Part shown: one piece after another, positions 16,562 through 24,040 of the stretch
How the letters are laid out: every line of letters begins with the position of its first letter
How positions within the stretch are numbered: the first letter of the stretch is position 1
Assembly: GCA_035691185.1 (NCBI GenBank)
Contig: DASSJN010000247.1
Location: 1 to 45,174 of the forward strand
Direction of reading: 5' to 3'
Source: RPQJ01 sp035691185
GTDB lineage: Bacteria; Pseudomonadota; Gammaproteobacteria; Steroidobacterales; Steroidobacteraceae
Length of the DNA: 45,174 bases
The notes under the pieces: model-generated
Seen by the model: the letters and a program-made list of their open reading frames with translations, nothing else
Told to the model about the DNA's origin: nothing
Database searches by the model: none
Position numbers and translations under genes: made by a program

Positions 16562-17986
16562 ATGCAAACGAAGCTGCTGATCAATGGAAAGCTCGCCGGC
16601 GGTGAAGGCCGGGTCGAGGACGTGCTGAACCCCGCCACCGGCAAGGTGCTCGCCAGGGTCGCCGAAGCCTCCCGCGGCCAGGTCGACGCCGCGGCCAAGG
16701 CCGCGAGTGCGGCGTTCGACGACTGGTCGCGGACGGCGCCGAAGGACCGCGCGGCCCTGCTGCTCAAGCTGGCCGACCGCATCGAGGCCGACGGCGCGGC
16801 GTTCGCCACGCTCGAGTCGCAGAATTGCGGCAAGCCGCTTGCGGCAGCGCTCAACGACGAGATTCCGGCGATCGCCGACGTGTTCCGCTTCTTCGCGGGC
16901 GCCTGTCGCACCATGACCGGGGCCGTCGCGGGCGAGTACCTGGCGGGCTTCACGAGCATGATCCGGCGCGACCCGATCGGGGTGGTCGCGTCGATCGCGC
17001 CGTGGAACTACCCGCTGATGATGGCGGCGTGGAAGCTCGCCCCGGCCCTCGCCGCGGGCAACACGGCAGTGCTCAAGCCTTCCGAGCAGACGCCGCTCAC
17101 CGCGCTCAAGCTGGCTGAACTGCTGGCGGAAGTCTTCCCGGCCGGCGTCGTCAACATGGTCTGCGGTCGGGGGGCCAGCGTCGGCGCGCCGCTGACGAAG
17201 CACCCGCTCGTGCGCATGATCTCGCTCACGGGCGACGTCGCGACGGGCGGGAAGATCCTCGAGCAGGCGGCGGACGGCATCAAGCGCACGCACCTCGAAC
17301 TCGGCGGCAAGGCCCCGGTGATCGTGTTCGACGATGCGGACGTCGAGAGCGTCGTGTCGGGCGTGCGCACGTTCGGCTACTACAACGCCGGCCAGGATTG
17401 CACCGCAGCCTGCCGCATCTACGCGGGCGCGAAGGTGTACGACAGGCTGGTCGCGGACCTGTCGAGCGCCGTCGCGTCGATCAAGGTCGGCCTGCAGACC
17501 GCGAAGGACGTCGAGATGGGGCCGCTGATCAGCGCCGAACAGCGCGACCGCGTCGCCGGTTTCGTCGCGCGCGCGAAGAAGCAGAAGCACATCGAGATCA
17601 CGGCGGGCGGCAACGCGGGCACCGGGGGTGGTTTCTTCTTCGAGCCGACCGTGGTCGCCAATGCGAAGCAGTCGGACGAAATCGTCCGGCGCGAGGTGTT
17701 CGGCCCGGTGGTGTCGGTCACGCGCTTCAAGGACGTGGACGAGGCGGTGCGCTGGGCCAACGACTCGGATTACGGACTGGCGTCCTCGGTCTGGACGCAG
17801 GACGTCGGCCGGGCACTGCAGGTGGCTTCACGGCTCCAGTACGGCTGCACCTGGATCAACACGCACTTCATGCTAGTGAGCGAGATGCCGCACGGCGGCC
17901 TCAAGCGCTCGGGCTACGGCAAGGACCTCTCGGCATACGCCCTCGAGGACTACACCGTGGTCCGCCACGTGATGGCGAAGCTCTGA
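16562..17986 (+). CDS. patD: Gamma-aminobutyraldehyde dehydrogenase
   Basis: A 474-residue aldehyde dehydrogenase, exactly the length of E. coli PatD (YdcW), oxidising 4-aminobutanal from putrescine to GABA with NAD. The N-terminus MQTKLLINGKLAGGEG, SMIRRDPIGVVASIAPWNYP, the Glu in THLELGGKAPVIVFDDAD, the Cys in TFGYYNAGQDCTAACR and the C-terminal MLVSEMPHGGLKRSGYGKD all match that group. GGAGG at 16551-16555 fixes the ATG at 16562; an upstream TTG at 16547 is unlikely. The gene belongs to the ydc operon although a repeat separates it from ydcV. The putrescine aminotransferase that makes its substrate is not in the window. Confidence 0.94.
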   Translation: MQTKLLINGKLAGGEGRVEDVLNPATGKVLARVAEASRGQVDAAAKAASAAFDDWSRTAPKDRAALLLKLADRIEADGAAFATLESQNCGKPLAAALNDEIPAIADVFRFFAGACRTMTGAVAGEYLAGFTSMIRRDPIGVVASIAPWNYPLMMAAWKLAPALAAGNTAVLKPSEQTPLTALKLAELLAEVFPAGVVNMVCGRGASVGAPLTKHPLVRMISLTGDVATGGKILEQAADGIKRTHLELGGKAPVIVFDDADVESVVSGVRTFGYYNAGQDCTAACRIYAGAKVYDRLVADLSSAVASIKVGLQTAKDVEMGPLISAEQRDRVAGFVARAKKQKHIEITAGGNAGTGGGFFFEPTVVANAKQSDEIVRREVFGPVVSVTRFKDVDEAVRWANDSDYGLASSVWTQDVGRALQVASRLQYGCTWINTHFMLVSEMPHGGLKRSGYGKDLSAYALEDYTVVRHVMAKL

Positions 17987-18066
17987 CCGGGCTTTTTTCG
18001 CGAGGACTGCAACCCGCCTCGCACCTGCTGCATCAGAAACGGCATCCAGCCACAGGACGCGCCGAG

Positions 18067-18849
18067 ATGCCGACACACCGCCTGCCGTCGCTTCGTCACA
18101 CGTTGACCGCGCTGGCGCTGCTCGCGATCGCCTTGCCCGCCGAAGCCTGGGACGCCTGCCGCTACAGCGCCGACCGTCGCGCGAGCCTCGACGCGACCGG
18201 CGCGACGCGCGTCGTGATCAACGCCCGGGCCGGCGACCTCGAAGTTCGTCCGACCAGCGCCGCGACGGTCGTGGCGCAGGGCAAGGCCTGCGTGTCGCGG
18301 GAGTCGTACCTTCCCCAGACTGACGTCACCGTGCGACGCGAGGGCAGCACGGTGCGCGTCGACGTGCGGGTGCCGGACCAGATGGCCGGCATCGGCATCT
18401 TCTACGCCACGCTCGACCTCGTGGTGGACCTGCCCGCCTCGCTGCCGGTCGAGATCACCGATTCGAGTGGCGACCTCACGGCGCGCGACGTGCGCGTCGT
18501 CAAGGTGACCGACAGCTCCGGCGACATCGTGCTGCATCGGCCTCGCTCGGACGTCGAAGTCCGGGACAGCTCTGGCGATGTCCGCGTCGAAGGCGCGGCC
18601 GGCCGCGTGCAGGTGCGCGACAGTTCAGGCGACATCGTGATCGTCGGCGCCGGCGACGTGGTGATCCCGGTCGACAGCTCGGGCGACATCACGATCGAGC
18701 GCGTCGCGGGCAGCGTGCGCATCGAGCAGGACTCGTCCGGCGACATCCGTGTCGCCGACGTGGGTCGCGATTTCGCGTTGCTCGGCGATTCCTCCGGCAA
18801 GGTCCGGGTGTCCGGCGTCAAAGGAGAGACGCGCCTTCCCGGGGATTGA
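18067..18849 (+). CDS. Secreted DSSG-repeat protein (DUF4097-like beta-solenoid)
   Basis: A 260-residue exported protein of unknown function. The signal peptide cleaves near LPAEA-W (about residue 27). After a beta-rich N-terminal part (to about 133) come seven repeats of 16-19 residues, each starting DSSG (DSSGDL, DSSGDI, DSSGDV, DSSGDI, DSSGDI, DSSGDI, DSSGKV) followed by alternating hydrophobic residues. That is the pattern of a right-handed beta-helix as in DUF4097/adhesin-like proteins. All seven DSSG units use different codon strings, so the repeat is old and kept by selection on the protein. AGGA lies about 9 bases before the ATG. It stands alone on its strand, convergent with the next gene. 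Confidence 0.75.
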   Translation: MPTHRLPSLRHTLTALALLAIALPAEAWDACRYSADRRASLDATGATRVVINARAGDLEVRPTSAATVVAQGKACVSRESYLPQTDVTVRREGSTVRVDVRVPDQMAGIGIFYATLDLVVDLPASLPVEITDSSGDLTARDVRVVKVTDSSGDIVLHRPRSDVEVRDSSGDVRVEGAAGRVQVRDSSGDIVIVGAGDVVIPVDSSGDITIERVAGSVRIEQDSSGDIRVADVGRDFALLGDSSGKVRVSGVKGETRLPGD

Positions 18850-18867
18850 TTAAGACGTCCGCCGAGG

Positions 18868-19773
18868 TCAGCCGAGTTCCGCGAGCAGCCCCTCGATCAT
18901 CGAGGACGCCTGCCGCGCATAGCTGCCGCCGAACAGGACGTAGTGGTTCAGCACGTGGTAGAGGTTGTAGAGCATGCGGCGCACGTCGGCCCCCGGCTCC
19001 AGCGGCCAGGCTGCCTGGTACGCTGCGTAGAACGACGGGGCGAAACCGCCGAACAGCCGCGTGAACGCGATGTCCGCCTCGCGGTCGCCGTAATAGACCG
19101 CGGGATCGAAGATCACCGGTTCGCGCGTCGTCGCCAGCGCGGACCAGTTGCCGCCCCAGAGGTCGCCGTGCAGCAGCGAGGGCACGGGGCGATGCCCGGC
19201 GAACAACACTTCGCAGCGCCCCTCGAGCTCGCGGCCGCGAGCGACGATGCGCCGGTCCAGCCCCTGGGTCGCCGCGAGCTCGAGCTGATGACCGAGCCGC
19301 CGCTGCCGGAAGAACCGCACCCAGTCGTCGTCGGGGGTATTGGGCTGCGGGGTGGCCCCGATCGTGTTGTCGCGCCGCCATCCGAACGTTGCGGCGGTGA
19401 CCCGGTGCTGTGCCGCGAGCCTCTCGCCGAGCTGCGCCTGCACCGCCTCCTCGCCCGACGCGACAGGCGACAGGTCGAGCCACTCGAGCGCCAGGATCGC
19501 GTGTGGCCCGACGCTGCCGACCGCGTACACGCCCGGCACCCGCAGGGCGTCGGCACGACGCAGCGCCCGAAGTCCTTCGACCTCCGCTTCGTAGGCCGAC
19601 AGCGTCGTCGGCGGCCCCAGCTTCAGGAAAGCATCGCCGCCCCGCCCCGGCCAGCGCACGCAGCGGTGGATGCTGCCGCCGTGCACGGATTCCGCGGGCC
19701 GCGAGGCGAACCGGCGTCCCGTCTGCTCGGTCAGCCACGCGCCGATCGCGGCGTACTGCTGCTCCGACTCCAT
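18868..19773 (-). CDS. Fructosamine kinase family protein
   Basis: About 301 residues of the fructosamine-3-kinase/ketosamine kinase family, which phosphorylates sugars attached to amines so that the adduct falls off (protein deglycation). Visible are GGSIHRCVRW near the N-terminus, the ATP-site Lys in GDAFLKLG, the catalytic loop LLHGDLWGGNW and the DFG-like IFDPAVYYGDREADIAF, typical of the family. I place the start at ATG 19773 (MESEQQYAAIGAWL); the in-frame ATG at 19815 would add 14 residues and overlap the exonuclease stop. It is probably the last gene of the three-gene minus-strand set. The substrate is inferred. Confidence 0.88.
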   Translation of the reverse strand: MESEQQYAAIGAWLTEQTGRRFASRPAESVHGGSIHRCVRWPGRGGDAFLKLGPPTTLSAYEAEVEGLRALRRADALRVPGVYAVGSVGPHAILALEWLDLSPVASGEEAVQAQLGERLAAQHRVTAATFGWRRDNTIGATPQPNTPDDDWVRFFRQRRLGHQLELAATQGLDRRIVARGRELEGRCEVLFAGHRPVPSLLHGDLWGGNWSALATTREPVIFDPAVYYGDREADIAFTRLFGGFAPSFYAAYQAAWPLEPGADVRRMLYNLYHVLNHYVLFGGSYARQASSMIEGLLAELG

Positions 19774-19795
19774 GATGGCACGGCGCGCGACGGCC

Positions 19796-20689
19796 TCACC
19801 CGCCGTGGCGCGCATGGAGGCGACGACACTGCTCGCGCAGCATGCGACCGAAGCCGTGCGCCTCGCAGAACGTATCGATCGTGCCGAGGTCCGGCGCGAG
19901 CCGCCTGAGGTCGCCGATCTTCGACACCGGCAGTGGCATGTCGCAGGCGATGCCCGTCAGCCGGCGCGACAGGAACGCCGCCTCGCGGTGCTGGCGCAGG
20001 CTGTCGGCGACGAAACTCGCGCCGCGCAGCTTGAGCTTCCTCACTTCGTCCAGGTTCTCGAACACGCCCGGCAGCGTGTCGAAGTGCTTGAGCAGCTTCT
20101 GCGCCGTCTTGCGGCCGACGCCGGGCACGCCCGGGATGTTGTCGACCGCGTCGCCCGTCAGCGCCAGGAAATCCGCCATGCGTTCGGGAATCACGCCGAA
20201 ACGGTCCGCGATGTCGTGATAGCCGTACCGCACGTCGGCCACCGCGTCCCAGTACGTGTCGGTCGTCGACAGCAGTTGCGTGAGGTCCTTGTCGCGGCTC
20301 ACGATCGTCACGGGCAGCCCCGCCGCCCGGGCGCGCGTCGCGAGCGTGCCGATGATGTCGTCGGCTTCGTAGCGCGAGCTGCCGTACTGCACGAGGCCGA
20401 GCGCGGCACAGATCTCGCGGCACAACGCGAACTGCCGCTTCAGCTCCACGGGCGCGGGCTCGCGGTTCGCCTTGTAGGCGGGATAGATCTCGTTGCGGTA
20501 CCCCTGCTCGAGGCTCTCGTCGAACGCGACCGCGATGTGGCGCGGCGATTCGCGTTCGAGCAGCTCACCGAGAAAGCGCGCGAACCCGAGCACCGCGTTG
20601 ACGGGATTGCCGTCGCGGTCGGCCACCTCGATCGGCACGGAGTAGTACGCGCGGAAGATGAAGACGCTGGCGTCGACGAGGTAAAGCAT
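19796..20689 (-). CDS. 5'-3' exonuclease (PolI N-terminal/ExoIX-like) with H3TH domain
   Basis: A 297-residue flap-type nuclease. The N-terminal MLYLVDASVFIFRAYYS and the acidic clusters AVAFDES, YEADDIIGTLA and VSRDKDLTQLL give the divalent-metal ligands. The helix-three-turn-helix DNA-binding motif is LALTGDAVDNIPGVPGVGRKTAQKLL. It is a free-standing relative of the 5' nuclease domain of DNA polymerase I, acting on RNA primers or 5' flaps. It starts 9 bases downstream of the stop of the aspartyl-hydroxylase gene, so the two are cotranscribed. E. coli Xni is shorter and lacks some metal ligands; this one keeps them. Confidence 0.9.
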   Translation of the reverse strand: MLYLVDASVFIFRAYYSVPIEVADRDGNPVNAVLGFARFLGELLERESPRHIAVAFDESLEQGYRNEIYPAYKANREPAPVELKRQFALCREICAALGLVQYGSSRYEADDIIGTLATRARAAGLPVTIVSRDKDLTQLLSTTDTYWDAVADVRYGYHDIADRFGVIPERMADFLALTGDAVDNIPGVPGVGRKTAQKLLKHFDTLPGVFENLDEVRKLKLRGASFVADSLRQHREAAFLSRRLTGIACDMPLPVSKIGDLRRLAPDLGTIDTFCEAHGFGRMLREQCRRLHARHGG

Positions 20690-20698
20690 GTGCGGTCT

Positions 20699-21880
20699 TC
20701 AGTCGTCCCACACGGGCTTCGTACCCGTATAGGCGTCGATGCCTTCGAACATCGCGTTGATCAGTCGGCGTTCCTCGTCGTCGATCTCGGGCCGTTCGAT
20801 GTCGAACAGCAGGATCACGCGCGTGGCGTCGCTGTCGTTCCAGGCTTCGTGGTCGATCGAATCGTCGAACACCCAGGCGCGGCCCGGCTGCCACTCGCGC
20901 ACCTCGTTGCCGACGCGGAACCGGCACTTGCCCGGCACGACCAGCGGCAGGTGACAGATCAGTCGCGTATTGACCATGCCGTTGTGCGGCGGGATGTGCG
21001 CGCCCGGCCGCAGCTGCGAAAACAGCACCGACGGCGACCGGTTCGGGATGCGGGCGAGCGGCGCGGCCTCCAGCGCCTCGAGCGTGCGCGGGCATCGCGC
21101 CGCATTCTCCGCGACGCGCTCCCCGTTGCGCCACAGGTAGAACGCGGACCAGTCCGGATTGTTCAGCATGCCCTGCTGGTCCGTGTGCGGGCGTCGCGGG
21201 TCTCCCTGCACGTAAGGCGCGAACGCCCGGGGGTCGCCGAGCACGCCGAGCAATTCTTCCCGGATTGCGGTCGTCGCAGCCTCGACACGGTCGAGCCAGG
21301 GGAAATCCGCGCGCTCGTAGAACTGTCTCTGCGGCAGCCCGGGGAAGTAGTAGTAACGCGGCTCCTGCACGTAGATCCGCTTGCGTCCGAGCAGGATGTC
21401 GAGCGACTGGCCGAAGCGCGACCCGGCCCGCGCCGCATCGAAGCCACAGCTGGCAAGCCACGAGCGCAGGTGCTCCTCGTAGCGTCGGGCGTGCTGCTCC
21501 GCCTGTGCCCGCGCACGACCCAGTTCCTGCGCAAGATCCGGCGGCGCCTGGTCGGGCGGCGGCGCAGCGCGCAGTGCCGCGAGGTAAAACGCCGAGGCGG
21601 CCTTCACGTCGCCCGCCGCCTCGAGGCTGTCGGCCTTGATCACGAGCGCCCGCACGTTGCGCGGCTCGAGTGCCAGCACGCGGTCCGCGGCTGCGCCGGC
21701 CGCCGCGTGGTCGCGCTGGTAGCGGCAGGCATAGGCGAGCCCGAGCAACGCGCCGGGGTCACGCGGCGCGACGGCGGTGGCCTGCGTGAACAGCTCGCGC
21801 GCTGCCCGGCCGTCACCTCGGCGCAGCGCGTCGGCGCCCGCGCGGGCCAACGCCCTGCCGTCGTGGGGTGGTGCGTTCAT
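20699..21880 (-). CDS. Aspartyl/asparaginyl beta-hydroxylase-like dioxygenase with TPR region
   Basis: A 393-residue cytosolic protein. Residues 1-110 form TPR-like helices (GADALRRGDGRAARELFTQA, DPGALLGLAYACRYQRDHAA, EPRNVRALVIKADSLEAAGD). The C-terminal part is the AspH fold: iron-ligand His in IPPHNGMVNTRLICHLPL and the second His in WVFDDSIDHEAWN. As in animal AspH, Gly follows the first His where other 2-oxoglutarate oxygenases have Asp. LpxO, which hydroxylates lipid A, belongs to the same superfamily but has a membrane anchor; none is seen here. ATG 21880 is chosen because the in-frame sequence upstream crosses the divergent acetyltransferase start. Its target is unknown. Confidence 0.87.
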   Translation of the reverse strand: MNAPPHDGRALARAGADALRRGDGRAARELFTQATAVAPRDPGALLGLAYACRYQRDHAAAGAAADRVLALEPRNVRALVIKADSLEAAGDVKAASAFYLAALRAAPPPDQAPPDLAQELGRARAQAEQHARRYEEHLRSWLASCGFDAARAGSRFGQSLDILLGRKRIYVQEPRYYYFPGLPQRQFYERADFPWLDRVEAATTAIREELLGVLGDPRAFAPYVQGDPRRPHTDQQGMLNNPDWSAFYLWRNGERVAENAARCPRTLEALEAAPLARIPNRSPSVLFSQLRPGAHIPPHNGMVNTRLICHLPLVVPGKCRFRVGNEVREWQPGRAWVFDDSIDHEAWNDSDATRVILLFDIERPEIDDEERRLINAMFEGIDAYTGTKPVWDD

Positions 21881-21911
21881 GGCCGCGGAGCATAAGAGAT
21901 CGGAGGACAGC

Positions 21912-22511
21912 ATGGCAGGTCGCCGACCCACGCCGGCGACGCTTCGGCCGTGCGACGATCGCGCCATGGCGACCGTCGCGCTCCCTGCCCAGACCGAGTA
22001 TCGCCCGGCCCGACGCATCGTGCCGATCGGCAAGGAACACCTGGCGGGCTTTCATGCCGCGCTGGACAGCGTCGCCCGCGAGGGCCGCTACCTCGCCATG
22101 CTGCAGGCGCCCCCTTATGCAAGTACCCGTCGTTTCGTGCTCGACAGCCTGAAGGGCGGCGCGATCCACGTGGTGGCGCTCGCCGGCGACGATGTCGTCG
22201 GCTGGTGCGACCTGCGGCCGAAGGCGGCCCTCGGGTTGCGACACAGCGCGGTCCTCGGCTTGGGGGTGGTCCGGCAGTATCGCGGCCAGGGTCTCGGCTC
22301 GAGCATGCTCGCCACCACGCTGGAAATGGCCGAAACGCGCGGATTGCACCGCGTGGAACTCGTGGTTCGCGCCGACAACGAGACGGCCATCGCGCTGTAT
22401 CGTCGTTTCGGGTTCGTGGAGGAAGGCCGCTGTAGGCAGTACCTGAGCCTGGACGGAGTCAGCCACGACGCGCTGCTGATGGCACGCCTGGCCTGCGAAC
22501 AGTCGGCCTGA
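21912..22511 (+). CDS. GNAT family N-acetyltransferase
   Basis: A 199-residue acetyl-CoA-dependent acetyltransferase. Motif A, VVRQYRGQGLGSSMLATTLEMA, binds the CoA pyrophosphate (RGQGLG). Motif B, NETAIALYRRFGFVEEGR, follows. The start ATG 21912 has GGAGG 6 bases upstream; a second in-frame ATG at 21966 is where family similarity begins. Only 31 bases separate it from the divergent aspartyl-hydroxylase start, so both promoters must overlap the neighbouring genes. The substrate is unknown. Confidence 0.87.
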   Translation: MAGRRPTPATLRPCDDRAMATVALPAQTEYRPARRIVPIGKEHLAGFHAALDSVAREGRYLAMLQAPPYASTRRFVLDSLKGGAIHVVALAGDDVVGWCDLRPKAALGLRHSAVLGLGVVRQYRGQGLGSSMLATTLEMAETRGLHRVELVVRADNETAIALYRRFGFVEEGRCRQYLSLDGVSHDALLMARLACEQSA

Positions 22512-22551
22512 CCGGCGCCCCGGTTCGGTGCGGTCGCGGCGGCCCGGGCGC

Positions 22552-22557
22552 TATAAT
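22552..22557 (+). promoter_or_regulatory. Candidate -10 element (TATAAT) for the GcvA-like regulator gene
   Basis: A perfect TATAAT 40 bases after the acetyltransferase stop in a GC-rich context; the -35 is poor (CGGTTCGGTG region). Predicted leader of about 85 nt to the ATG at 22647. Confidence 0.4.
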
Positions 22558-22646
22558 GGCGCGGCTCGCCGGACGGCGTCCCCCGCGCCGCCGATCGGTG
22601 AAATCCTAACCCCCTGAGTCGCTTTGCTTTATCCGACCCGGCGGCC

Positions 22647-23600
22647 ATGGCACGCAAGTTGCCGCCGTGGCCTGACGGATCCGACGCCATGGCCACCTCC
22701 CTCAAGACGCCGCCGCTGCGCCTCCTGCGAGCCTTCTGCCTCGCGGCCCGGCATTCGAGTTTCAAGCACGCGGCCGACCGGCTGGCGCTGACCCCGTCGG
22801 CGGTGAGCCACCAGGTCAAGGAACTGGAGGAGCAGCTCGGCGTGGTGCTGTTCGAGCGGCGCACGCGCGCAGTCATCCTGACGGCTGTTGGACGACAGCT
22901 GCTCGAGGACCTGGAACCGGCGCTGGAGGCCGTGGTCGCGGCCGTGGCGCGGACGACGCGGGCCGGAAATGCACGGCGACAGCTCACGGTCGTGATGCCG
23001 CCGTTCTTCGCGAGCGAGTTGTTCGCGCCCCGGCTGCCCGAATTCAACGAGCGCCATCCCGACATCGACCTGCAGATCCACACCAGCGACCCACGACCGG
23101 GCCAGCATTCGGGCTACAGCGATCTGTCGGTCATCCTCTCGGCGAAAGAACCGGACGACGCGGAGCTGGAAGCGGTGCGGCTGCTGCCATTGCAGCTGGT
23201 CCCGGTCGCCTCGCCGAAGGTCGCCGCGAGCATGCAGGGCAAGCCGCGCGATCGCGCATTCGACCAGCAGACGCTGATCATGCATCGCAGCTTCCGCACC
23301 AGCGTCTGGGACGACTGGCTGAAACGGGCCGACATCGACCTCGGGCGGCTCAAGTCGACGGTCGAGTTCGACAACGTGACGGCCGTGGCTCGCGCGACGG
23401 AGCGCGGCGCCGGCATCGCGCTGGTCCCCGAGTTGATCTGCCGGCCCTGGTTCGAGCGCGGCACGCTGGTTCGCATCGACGGTTTCGCGTACCCGGACGA
23501 CGAGTCGTATTACCTGGTCGCGCGTCGGGACGACATCGAGCGCGCCGAGGTCCGCGCCTTCACGCAGTGGCTGATCGAGCAGTTCCGGGTCGAGGTGTGA
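22647..23600 (+). CDS. LysR-type transcriptional regulator, GcvA-like
   Basis: A 317-residue DNA-binding protein. The winged helix-turn-helix is near the N-terminus (LRLLRAFCLAARHSSFKHAADRLALTPSAVSHQVKELEEQLG), with FERRTRAVILTAVGRQL as the wing. The rest is a two-lobed periplasmic-binding-like effector domain. The HTH wording is typical of the GcvA/AmpR subgroup. ATG 22647 and ATG 22689 (MATSLKTPPLRLL) are both possible; neither has a strong ribosome-binding site. LysR regulators often control a divergent neighbour, but the upstream gene is codirectional, so the target is not evident. A perfect 7-bp hairpin follows 20 bases after the stop. Confidence 0.88.
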   Translation: MARKLPPWPDGSDAMATSLKTPPLRLLRAFCLAARHSSFKHAADRLALTPSAVSHQVKELEEQLGVVLFERRTRAVILTAVGRQLLEDLEPALEAVVAAVARTTRAGNARRQLTVVMPPFFASELFAPRLPEFNERHPDIDLQIHTSDPRPGQHSGYSDLSVILSAKEPDDAELEAVRLLPLQLVPVASPKVAASMQGKPRDRAFDQQTLIMHRSFRTSVWDDWLKRADIDLGRLKSTVEFDNVTAVARATERGAGIALVPELICRPWFERGTLVRIDGFAYPDDESYYLVARRDDIERAEVRAFTQWLIEQFRVEV

Positions 23601-23620
23601 ACCACCGGTTGCGCCGACGG

Positions 23621-23637
23621 CTGCGCCGCAGGCGCAG
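23621..23637 (+). terminator. GC hairpin downstream of the LysR gene
   Basis: CTGCGCC / GGCGCAG, perfect 7-bp stem with a GCA loop, 20 bases after the regulator's stop codon. No T-run follows (AGAAATCC), so termination would need Rho. Confidence 0.4.
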
Positions 23638-23747
23638 AGAAATCCGATCGATGGGTTGAGACGTCTTCAATCGTCGCGTGACGAAAGCTCGTTTGTCGCA
23701 CCGCAGCATTGAACGTACTCTCACTGCGTCCGGCGGAACGACGAAGC

Positions 23748-23975
23748 GACCTGAAGTGCACTCCCCCTGCGAATTCAGGTCCTTTTAACCCCCGCAGGAA
23801 CTTGCCGGGGTGGTCTGTAGCGCACTCCCCCTGCGGCTCCAGCCCACTCCGGCAAGTTATTGATTCGTAAGTGACTAGTGTCTAGTGAATAGTGACTAGT
23901 GACTAGTCAGAGGGTCGGCTCGAGCGAAACGCTCGCCGCCCGTGAACCAAAAGGCGCCCTCGGCGCCTTTCTTTT
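23748..23975 (+). ncRNA. Candidate small RNA with two identical C-rich hairpin loops
   Basis: Stem-loop 1 (23748-23781) has a perfect 8-bp outer stem, GACCTGAA / TTCAGGTC. Stem-loop 2 (23799-23858) has a perfect 10-bp outer stem, AACTTGCCGG / CCGGCAAGTT, extended by GGTGG / CCACT pairing. Both carry the same inner hairpin: a 7-nt loop CUCCCCC closed by GCA/UGC, with the next pair U-G in the first and C-G in the second, which is a pairing-preserving change. A strong T-tailed terminator (23950-23975) follows on the same strand with no gene between. C-rich loops complementary to Shine-Dalgarno-like G-runs are known in sRNAs such as Xanthomonas sX13. Promoter and exact ends are not determined. 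Alternatives: a DNA-level palindrome, or a transcript from the other strand. Confidence 0.5.
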
Positions 23976-24040
23976 GGAAGGGTAGAGTGGGCCGAGCAGC
24001 GAGGCCACGATCTACGACTATTCCCTAGTCACTGGTCGCT
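23870..24040. repeat. CTAGTG-family degenerate inverted repeat, copy 2
   Basis: A left arm (23870-23893) and right arm (24017-24040), 24 bases each, match at about 20 positions when one is reverse-complemented (shared blocks GACTAG/GACCAG and GAATAGT). Further CTAGTGA-type tandem copies follow the left arm to 23909. The interior holds a CGAGCG/CGCTCG hairpin (23921-23935) and the terminator at 23950. The right arm contains the stop codon and last codons of the HNH gene. Same family as 16443-16539. Confidence 0.7.
23950..23975. terminator. Bidirectional Rho-independent terminator
   Basis: A perfect 9-bp stem, AAAGGCGCC / GGCGCCTTT (23950-23958, 23962-23970), with a 3-base loop. It is followed on the plus strand by TTTCTTTT and on the minus strand by TTTTGG. 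It separates the plus-strand LysR/sRNA side from the minus-strand HNH gene, whose stop is at 24025. Confidence 0.85.

Noticed and set aside
23799..23858. Integron attC-like site
   Set aside because: The palindrome ends in AAC/GTT, but the flanking RYYYAAC/GTTRRRY cores and extrahelical-base pattern are not convincing, and there is no integrase or cassette array nearby.
23748..23858. CsrA/RsmA-sponge RNA on the minus strand
   Set aside because: The reverse complement shows GGGGGAG loops rather than the ANGGA consensus, and the terminator at 23950-23975 would stop the only obvious minus-strand transcript (HNH gene) before it reached these hairpins.
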